In this document: one piece after another, positions 1-6,073 of the stretch
How positions within the stretch are numbered: the first letter of the stretch is position 1
How the letters are laid out: every line of letters begins with the position of its first letter
The notes under the pieces: model-generated
The model's input: only the letters and a program-made list of their open reading frames with translations
Databases searched by the model: none
Told to the model about the DNA's origin: nothing
DNA from: Bacteroidota bacterium
Lineage (GTDB): Bacteria > Bacteroidota > Bacteroidia > Chitinophagales > Chitinophagaceae
Assembly (NCBI GenBank): GCA_023433345.1
Contig: JAEZDA010000101.1
Span: forward strand, 1-12,338
Direction: 5' to 3'
Length of the DNA stretch: 12,338 bases
Translations under genes and position numbers: made by a program

Positions 1-1
1 C

Positions 2-3000
2 AACAATGGTTGCGAATCACCTTACTCACCCGTGGTTAACGTTACATACGATCAAACTCCGCTTGCGGGTAACTATACCATCGGCATGGGCCCCGCATCA
101 TGTACCAACTTCATCTCCTTCGAAACAGCTATCGCGGCCCTTAATGCAAGGTCCATCAGCGATGACTGTATCTTCGAAGCGCCCGGCAATTACACCGAAG
201 TGGTGCCGGTTGGTGGTTTGAAATTGGGAAGCACGAAGCTTAACGACAGCACGCGTATCTACGGGCATTCCATCACCTTTACGCGTTCAGGTACGGGCGA
301 TAACCCGAAGCTGATAGCTTACCCGAATAGCGGCGGTACCTTCGAAGCAAACTCTGCAACGCCGGATGGTATTTGGGCACTTGTTGGTGTAGACAATGTG
401 GTGATCAATGAGATCGATTTTGAAGAAGACCTTGTGAACAACGGCACCCTTCCCGGTCCATTGATGGAGTATGCTATCGGCATCTTCAAAATGACTGCTA
501 CCGATGGCGCGAAGAACAACACCATTCAAAATTGTAACATCACGCTGAGTAGGAATAATACCACTTCGGGGGCTGCGGGAACCCTGGGTAATGGTTCTTC
601 GGGGATATTGGTATCAAATTCAAACGTGTCTACTGCCACAACAGCGATGACACCGACAAACGGCAATGGAACCAATTCCGGTAATAAATTCTATAGCAAT
701 ATCATCCGCGAAGTGAACACAGGTATTGCGCTTATGGGTTATGCGGCACCTTCGCCTTATACATTTGGCGACCTGAACAACGATATCGGCGGTACCATTC
801 CCGAAACAGGCAACCAGATCATCAATTTCGGTCGCAACGCTGTTTCAGCAGGGGCTCCGGCGGGGATACATACAATAAACCAATGGGGATTGAACATCTC
901 TCACAACACCATCAACAATAATGATGGAACGGGCTCAAATACGCTGACAACGCTCCGAGGTATTTTCAATGATGTGAGTGAGAACGCAAATGCCACCATT
1001 TCTTATAATACCATTACATTAGAAAGCGGGGCAACGGCAACAGGTAACCATATTTACGGTATTGATACCAAGATCGGAAACAGTGGAACCAATAATACCG
1101 TTAGTTTCCTCAATAACGATATCCAGGCAAAGAATGTGACTATGGTAAGTGCGACGACGGTGAGCATCATTGGTATCTTCTACAATAACGGTAACAATCC
1201 CGGCCCGGCCACGCTTAACCTGAGCAACAATAATATCCACGATCTGCAATTAGTAAATGCCAGTACAAACAATACATTGGTGTATGGAATACAGAATGCG
1301 TCAGACAATAACGTGCTAAATGTAAATGGTAACACCTTTAACAACTTCAGTAAAACATCTGGAGGAGGAACTGCGGCGCAACCGTTTGTAACCTCATACT
1401 ACAGCCCGGCATTGGCAACTTTTACCACGGCAAACTTCACCAACAACATCATCTCCAACTTTACGGTTACCGGCGGCGGATCAGCATCTGTGTTGATGGG
1501 GGCGATTTTGTTCAGCAGTGCAGGCTCATCGCTCACTTTCAGTAATAATCAGATCAATAATCTGGCGATCACCGGTATGACAGGATCGGTTGCTGGAACC
1601 ATACACGGGTTCTTTACTAACGGTGCAACGAATGCTGTTTTGGAATTGTTTGAAGGTAACACGGTGCATGACCTCAGCATTTCGGGTACTACTACCGGAC
1701 TGCATACCATTAGTGGCTTAGCTGCAAGTTCAGGTACCGTGAGTACCACCAGAACCATGACCCAGAACACCATCTACAACCTGTATACGCCGGCCGGAGT
1801 TAGTGGAACTATCAATGGCATCTGGAGTATAAACGGATTTGACGTTGGTATAAGAAGAAACCACATTCACAGTTTATTTGCCGGCCAGAATAGCGCTGCT
1901 TCCACTGTGCGTGGTATCTTCCAGCAGGGAGCTGTCATCACAGGCACTTATGCCAATAATATGGTCTCGCTCGATCTCACCCAGGCAAGCGGGCCGATGG
2001 TTGGCAACCAGCTTACAGGCGCGAATGCTCTAATAGGAATCGATCTTTCTGCAACCAACGATCCTACCCGCAGCGTTTATGTTTATTACAATACTATCAG
2101 GCTAGCCGGAAGTGGAGCGGGTAATTTTGGCTCTTCTGCTCTTAACACAGTCGCCTCCTCGATGCCGCTCACTTTGGCAAACAACATTTTAATGAATGTT
2201 ACAACTCCACTCGGCACGGGAATTTCTGCGGCATACAGAAGACCAGCCTCGCTTGTAGGTTACCATGTTAACTCAAATAACAACCTTTTCTATTCTGCCC
2301 AAACTGCTACAGCTCCATTGCTATACTATGGCACTACGGCTTATGCCACATTGCCTGCAATAAGGGCAATTGCGAGTTTCGGCGCGCGTGAATCAGCTTC
2401 TGTGTCAGACGAACCTGTGTTCGTAGATGTTGCTGCAAACGACCTTCACATAGACCCTACAGGCAACTGTACGATCAATGGCGGTGGTAAGGTGATTGCG
2501 GGCATAACAAACGACATAGATGGCGATACCCGCGATGCAGTGACTCCGGATATCGGTGCGGATGAATTCCTCGGCACGGGCGGACTTGCCTATGTATGGA
2601 AAGGCGTCAACACCAACTGGGAAGATGCTGCGAACTGGTGCCCTAAGGTGCCTGATCAATACAGTAATGTTACCATCCCGGCGGCTGCAGGCAATTACCC
2701 AATACTTACCAGCACTACCAATACAGCGCGCAACATCACCATTGATGCAGGCGGAACGTTAACGATAAATGCAGGGGCGGTATTGAATGTGAAGGGACCT
2801 TTGTTGAGTGTTGAAGGAACCTTAACCAACGATGGTACACTTGCCTTCAATGCTGGCGCGGGCGTGGCTCAGGCCATACCAACCGGCGGCGGTACCATTT
2901 CTCCAATGAACATCTTGCAGGTTGCAAATGCAGCAGGATTCACGCTTAGCCGCGACCTCACTATCTATGGAGAATTGCGTCCAACTTCGGGCAACATTAC

Positions 3001-4810
3001 TCTTAACGATACCATCACCTTGAATTCTGACGCAACCGGAACGGCGCAGGTGTCTGCTCTCGGCGGTGGCGTGGCGATCAACTATGCGGGTGTTGGAAAA
3101 TTTGTGGTAGAAAACTACATAGCTGCGGCAGGCAGGGCGGCATGGCGCTTCCTTGGTGCCCCCATCACCAGTCCGCAAACGATCAACCAGGCATGGCAGG
3201 AAGGTGAGGCTCCGGGTGTTTACAATGTGGTTGGTTACGGTACTCAAATAGTTGGACCAGCAGCCGAAGGGCCCGGTTTCGACATGAACGGTACTTATAA
3301 CAATGCTTCTCTTAAATTGTACGACTATGTAACCAATACATGGCAAACTGCTCCAGGCACAGGTGGCCCCGTGAATAATCCTAAGGGCTTCATGGTATTC
3401 ATTCGCGGAGACAGGCAGGCCAATGCATTCGGCTTAACTTCAAACACTGTTATGCGCAGTGCAGGGCCTATTAAAACAGGCAATGTAACGGTGAACGGTA
3501 ATGGATTGAATACATTCCTCTCAGTTGCAAACCCATATCCTTCAGCCCTTGATTTCTCTGCGGTTACCAAAAACAACGTGAACAACACATTCTATGTGTG
3601 GGATCCGAAACTTGGAACCTTTGGCGGATGGCAAACATTCACCAATGCCGGTGCAAATTACCTGGCAACTCCGGGCGGAGGCAGCTATGGCGGAGGAAAT
3701 GACATGATAGAAAGCGGCCAGGCCTTTATGGTGTACTCAAATGCTGCTGTTTCCTCTATTGTGATGCATGAAACAGATAAGGCAGGCGGAAGTAACCTTG
3801 TAACGCGCGAACCATACGACAGGAAGGTGTTAACCACCCGCATTTACAGCGTAGATGCTTCAGGGAACACCCACCTTACAGATGGTACCCGTGCTGAATT
3901 CAGAAATGAGTATTCGAAAACCGTAGATACAGAAGATGCAAGAAAGGCTTCGAACTTTAATGAAAGCCTGGGTATTGTGGTGGATGATATTCTGATTGCC
4001 GTAGAGCGCCGTCCTGAAGTGGTGGTAACAGACACCATACACTACCAGCTCGGCCAGGTTCGCCGCCAGCAATATCAGCTCGAGTTTGTTGGAATGAACA
4101 TTGCACGGCCGGGCCTTGAAGCTTATCTTGAAGATCTGCATCTTGGAAGCCACACGGTTATAAGTCTTGATGATACCAGCAGGGTGATCTTCACGGTAGA
4201 CCAGGATCCCGGATCTGCGAGAAGCGATCGTTTCAGGCTCGTGTTTAAAGTGCTTGCTCCATTGCCTGTAACTTTTGTATCGGTTGCGGCAGAAACTGTT
4301 GATAAAGATGTTCGCGTAAGGTTTAAAGTTGCCAATGAAATGAACATTCGCAATTATACCGTTGAGCGTTCATCAGGCGGAAGGGTGTTTACAGAAGTAG
4401 GTGAGGTTGAAGCTAACAATTCTTCTGAATACAGGTTTGTTGATGTGCGCCCCGGAACCGGAACATTCTTCTACCGCATCAGGAGCAACGGCTTTGATGC
4501 AAATGATGTGAAGTACAGCCCTGTTGCAACTGCAACTATCGGTGGCAACCCGTCTATGATCACAATTTACCCTAACCCTGTAAAAGATGACAGGCAGGTG
4601 AAGGTGAGGATGGTTAACCAGGAGAAAGGTGTGTACACTGCCATTGTGAGAAACAATGCCGGGCAGGTGATCTTGCAGAAAAAGATCGATCATGCCGGGG
4701 GAGATGCGCAGTATACACTCGACCTGAAAAGGCTGCTTACGCACGGCACGTATTCATTACAAATTGTAGATGGAATGAGACGCAAAACAATTTTTAAAAT
4801 AGTTTATTAA
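2..4810 (+). CDS. Giant secreted beta-helix protein with T9SS C-terminal sorting domain (5' partial)
   Basis: The reading frame is open from base 2 to the TAA at 4808-4810, about 1,602 residues, with no start in view. The GTG at 32 is an internal Val codon, not a start, so the gene begins upstream. Residue numbers here count the GTG at 32 as 1. Residues about 160-720 are Asn-, Thr- and Gly-rich and carry parallel beta-helix-like repeats. The motif DIGADEF (840-846), common at the end of such helices in Bacteroidota surface proteins, follows. Next comes a segment starting WKGVNTNW (856-863) with further beta-rich sequence, and a long region of unclear fold (about 1000-1400). A fibronectin-III-like module starting near LPVTF (1411) contains NYTVERSSGG. 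The last about 85 residues form a Por/T9SS type A sorting domain with YPNP at 1513-1516. By family knowledge the protein crosses the outer membrane through T9SS and becomes surface-anchored or released. No catalytic motif was recognised; adhesin or structural surface protein is inference. Confidence 0.5.
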   Translation, partial: NNGCESPYSPVVNVTYDQTPLAGNYTIGMGPASCTNFISFETAIAALNARSISDDCIFEAPGNYTEVVPVGGLKLGSTKLNDSTRIYGHSITFTRSGTGDNPKLIAYPNSGGTFEANSATPDGIWALVGVDNVVINEIDFEEDLVNNGTLPGPLMEYAIGIFKMTATDGAKNNTIQNCNITLSRNNTTSGAAGTLGNGSSGILVSNSNVSTATTAMTPTNGNGTNSGNKFYSNIIREVNTGIALMGYAAPSPYTFGDLNNDIGGTIPETGNQIINFGRNAVSAGAPAGIHTINQWGLNISHNTINNNDGTGSNTLTTLRGIFNDVSENANATISYNTITLESGATATGNHIYGIDTKIGNSGTNNTVSFLNNDIQAKNVTMVSATTVSIIGIFYNNGNNPGPATLNLSNNNIHDLQLVNASTNNTLVYGIQNASDNNVLNVNGNTFNNFSKTSGGGTAAQPFVTSYYSPALATFTTANFTNNIISNFTVTGGGSASVLMGAILFSSAGSSLTFSNNQINNLAITGMTGSVAGTIHGFFTNGATNAVLELFEGNTVHDLSISGTTTGLHTISGLAASSGTVSTTRTMTQNTIYNLYTPAGVSGTINGIWSINGFDVGIRRNHIHSLFAGQNSAASTVRGIFQQGAVITGTYANNMVSLDLTQASGPMVGNQLTGANALIGIDLSATNDPTRSVYVYYNTIRLAGSGAGNFGSSALNTVASSMPLTLANNILMNVTTPLGTGISAAYRRPASLVGYHVNSNNNLFYSAQTATAPLLYYGTTAYATLPAIRAIASFGARESASVSDEPVFVDVAANDLHIDPTGNCTINGGGKVIAGITNDIDGDTRDAVTPDIGADEFLGTGGLAYVWKGVNTNWEDAANWCPKVPDQYSNVTIPAAAGNYPILTSTTNTARNITIDAGGTLTINAGAVLNVKGPLLSVEGTLTNDGTLAFNAGAGVAQAIPTGGGTISPMNILQVANAAGFTLSRDLTIYGELRPTSGNITLNDTITLNSDATGTAQVSALGGGVAINYAGVGKFVVENYIAAAGRAAWRFLGAPITSPQTINQAWQEGEAPGVYNVVGYGTQIVGPAAEGPGFDMNGTYNNASLKLYDYVTNTWQTAPGTGGPVNNPKGFMVFIRGDRQANAFGLTSNTVMRSAGPIKTGNVTVNGNGLNTFLSVANPYPSALDFSAVTKNNVNNTFYVWDPKLGTFGGWQTFTNAGANYLATPGGGSYGGGNDMIESGQAFMVYSNAAVSSIVMHETDKAGGSNLVTREPYDRKVLTTRIYSVDASGNTHLTDGTRAEFRNEYSKTVDTEDARKASNFNESLGIVVDDILIAVERRPEVVVTDTIHYQLGQVRRQQYQLEFVGMNIARPGLEAYLEDLHLGSHTVISLDDTSRVIFTVDQDPGSARSDRFRLVFKVLAPLPVTFVSVAAETVDKDVRVRFKVANEMNIRNYTVERSSGGRVFTEVGEVEANNSSEYRFVDVRPGTGTFFYRIRSNGFDANDVKYSPVATATIGGNPSMITIYPNPVKDDRQVKVRMVNQEKGVYTAIVRNNAGQVILQKKIDHAGGDAQYTLDLKRLLTHGTYSLQIVDGMRRKTIFKIVY
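869..2053 (+). repeat. Protein-level repeat array, about 31-38 residues per unit, in the beta-helix region
   Basis: The encoded protein repeats a pair of short motifs. One is N-x-[I/V/F]-x-[N/D/S]-[L/F], for example NNIHDL, NTFNNF, NQINNL, NTVHDL, NTIYNL and NHIHSL. The other is hydrophobic-x-G-[I/F]-[F/W], for example LRGIF, IIGIF, IHGFF, INGIW and VRGIF. In the clearest part the Leu/Phe ending the first motif falls at residues 405, 439, 477, 511, 548, 584, 615 and 647 (numbering from base 32), spacings of 31 to 38. The DNA is diverged between units, so the array is old and kept at protein level. It fits coils of a right-handed parallel beta-helix; the fold is inferred. Confidence 0.5.
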
Positions 4811-4832
4811 TCAGAAGGAAATATTATTTTTG
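4803..4832 (+). promoter_or_regulatory. Possible Bacteroidota-type promoter before the PIDGG-type protein gene
   Basis: TATTTTTG at 4825-4832 fits the Bacteroidota -7 consensus TAnnTTTG. A weak -33-like TTTA lies at 4803-4806, where the consensus is TTTG, 18 bp upstream. Transcription would start only slightly upstream of the GGAG-containing ribosome site at 4842-4845. The short leader and weak -33 keep this tentative. Confidence 0.5.
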
Positions 4833-4852
4833 CTTAAAACAGGAGTGAACCT

Positions 4853-5086
4853 ATGAAGTGGTTAAATAGAAATCTGGTGGTTTTTTTGGTTGTTTTACTA
4901 ACGGTTGGTGCGCCCCTGGTAAGTTTAGCGCAAGGAGGTCCCGGCGACCCTGGTTGCGATCCCCTTGATCCGGCCTGCCCTATTGACGGGGGCCTCAGTC
5001 TTTTGATCGCTGCGGGAATTGGTATCGGTGCTAAAAAGGCCTACGATGCGAGAAACAAACAAAAGCAGGAACATCCTACAGTTTAA
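4853..5086 (+). CDS. Small secreted protein with PIDGG-type (PID-CTERM-like) C-terminal sorting signal
   Basis: This is a 77-residue protein with an AGGAG ribosome site (4841-4845) 7 bp before the ATG, unusually good for this window. Residues 1-26 form a signal peptide: basic start (K2, R6), hydrophobic core, and likely cleavage after SLA before Q27. The mature N-terminal part is only about 20 residues, rich in Gly, Pro and Asp, with two Cys (C35, C42). The C-terminal part is a tripartite signal: PIDGG (43-47), a short hydrophobic span (48-60), and a basic tail (KK at 61-62, then R67, K69, K71). This matches my recollection of the PID-CTERM sorting-domain family of Bacteroidota; tripartite signals of this kind resemble exosortase-type substrates. 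No sortase-like gene is in the window. It is followed by an intrinsic terminator. The function of the mature peptide is unknown; a small membrane protein with no processing is the alternative. Confidence 0.5.
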   Translation: MKWLNRNLVVFLVVLLTVGAPLVSLAQGGPGDPGCDPLDPACPIDGGLSLLIAAGIGIGAKKAYDARNKQKQEHPTV

Positions 5087-5110
5087 TAAATTTGATTAAT
5101 ATGTTATTCG

Positions 5111-5147
5111 CAAGAACTTGCCCAGCGATGGGGAAGTTCTTGTTTTT
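5111..5147 (+). terminator. Intrinsic terminator after the PIDGG-type protein gene
   Basis: CAAGAACTT at 5111-5119 pairs perfectly with AAGTTCTTG at 5134-5142. Inside it, after one G-G mismatch, CCC (5121-5123) pairs with GGG (5130-5132) around the loop AGCGAT. Five T residues follow directly (5143-5147). It lies 24 bp after the stop codon and separates the left-hand genes from the polysaccharide block. Confidence 0.5.
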
Positions 5148-5261
5148 AGGGCCATTTCCAAAAAGGCTCGTTCTTCGCAAATTCCAGTCTTCTGAATCTC
5201 CTTTTACACCTTAACAAGAGTGTGAAAACTTTTATCAACATTTTTAACGAGATTTGTAACC

Positions 5262-5287
5262 AAAAATCCGGGGATTTTTTTTCCCCG
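5262..5287 (+). promoter_or_regulatory. Two overlapping, mutually exclusive hairpins just before the export gene start
   Basis: AAAAATC (5262-5268) can pair with GATTTTT (5273-5279) around CGGG, with Ts following, like a weak terminator. Alternatively CGGGGA (5269-5274) pairs with TCCCCG (5282-5287) around a seven-T loop, ending 7 bp before the ATG at 5295. Both cannot form at once because they share 5269-5279. A near-match to the -7 consensus (GAGATTTG at 5249-5256) lies just upstream, but has no good -33 partner. A regulatory role is inference. Confidence 0.5.
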
Positions 5288-5294
5288 CACGCAA

Positions 5295-6068
5295 ATGAGA
5301 CCATTCATCGCAGGTATCTTTTTATTTTCGGTTGTTATATTATATTCCGCCTGCACTTCATCCAGAAAAACGTCTAGATACTTCAAAACAATTAAAGGTG
5401 ATACCACTATTGCCGCCTTCCTGAAAACCGGGTTCGAGGCTAAAATTCAACCGGGAGATAACCTGGGTATAAGCATCAACAGCCTGAGCCCTGAAGAGAA
5501 TGTGAAATTTAATAGTTTGGTTATCAGCGGCTCCAGTTCATCTGGGGTGCCTACTTACAATGTTTCAGAAAAAGGGACGATCAAAATGCACAAGCTGGGA
5601 GAATTGCCGGTTTCTGGGCTTACGCGCCAGCAACTGGCAGATATGCTCCAGGATTCTTTAAAACCTTACCTGAAGCAACCCCTCGTAAACGTTTCCTTTC
5701 TCAACCATAAAATGACCGTTTTGGGCGCGGTGGGTCGGCCCCAGGTGATCAATATTCCCAATGAGGGGATCAGCCTGATGGAGGTATTGGCACAATCAGG
5801 AGATATTTTGCCTGATGGTAAAAAGGACGAGGTATTTGTGATACGAGACTCGGCAAACAGCAAGCAGGTAAAAAAGCTTGACCTTCGCGATCACTCGGTT
5901 TTTGCATCCGAATGGTATTATATGATGCCCAATGATGTGGTGTACGTGGTGGAAGACACCCGCCGGATGGAATCGGAAGAAAGGAGGAGAAGGATTCAAA
6001 CCACCTTATCATTGGTAGTATCAAGCGTGTCTCTCCTGGTTATTATTATTGACAGGTTGCTCCGATAG
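5295..6068 (+). CDS. Wza-like polysaccharide export outer-membrane protein
   Basis: This 257-residue export protein is predicted to form the outer-membrane or periplasmic exit channel for exopolysaccharide or capsule, working with the Wzc-like protein encoded 5 bp downstream. The N-terminus is a lipoprotein-like signal: hydrophobic residues 4-17 then YSAC with Cys20, an imperfect lipobox that is acceptable for Bacteroidota. A Poly_export domain follows at about 45-135, beginning KIQPGDNLGISI and including a GTIKMHKLGELPVSGLT-type beta segment and the PLVNV end. One SLBB domain is at about 139-190 (VLGAVGRPQ, then SLMEVLAQSGDI). The YYMMPNDVVYV strand (208-218) and a C-terminal hydrophobic helix (about 236-253) complete it; such a helix is usual in short Bacteroidota Wza homologues. 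The ATG has no clear Shine-Dalgarno and sits just after an inverted repeat. The family is secure; the polymer exported is not known. Confidence 0.5.
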   Translation: MRPFIAGIFLFSVVILYSACTSSRKTSRYFKTIKGDTTIAAFLKTGFEAKIQPGDNLGISINSLSPEENVKFNSLVISGSSSSGVPTYNVSEKGTIKMHKLGELPVSGLTRQQLADMLQDSLKPYLKQPLVNVSFLNHKMTVLGAVGRPQVINIPNEGISLMEVLAQSGDILPDGKKDEVFVIRDSANSKQVKKLDLRDHSVFASEWYYMMPNDVVYVVEDTRRMESEERRRRIQTTLSLVVSSVSLLVIIIDRLLR

Positions 6069-6073
6069 TAATT

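Noticed and set aside
2822..3346. 174-codon open frame on the - strand
   Set aside because: It lies wholly inside the giant surface protein gene, has no recognisable domain, and is explained by codon composition of the + strand gene.
32..4810. GTG at 32 as the start of the giant protein
   Set aside because: The frame stays open upstream to base 2, no signal peptide follows the GTG, and the sequence enters mid-domain; the gene is cut by the window edge.
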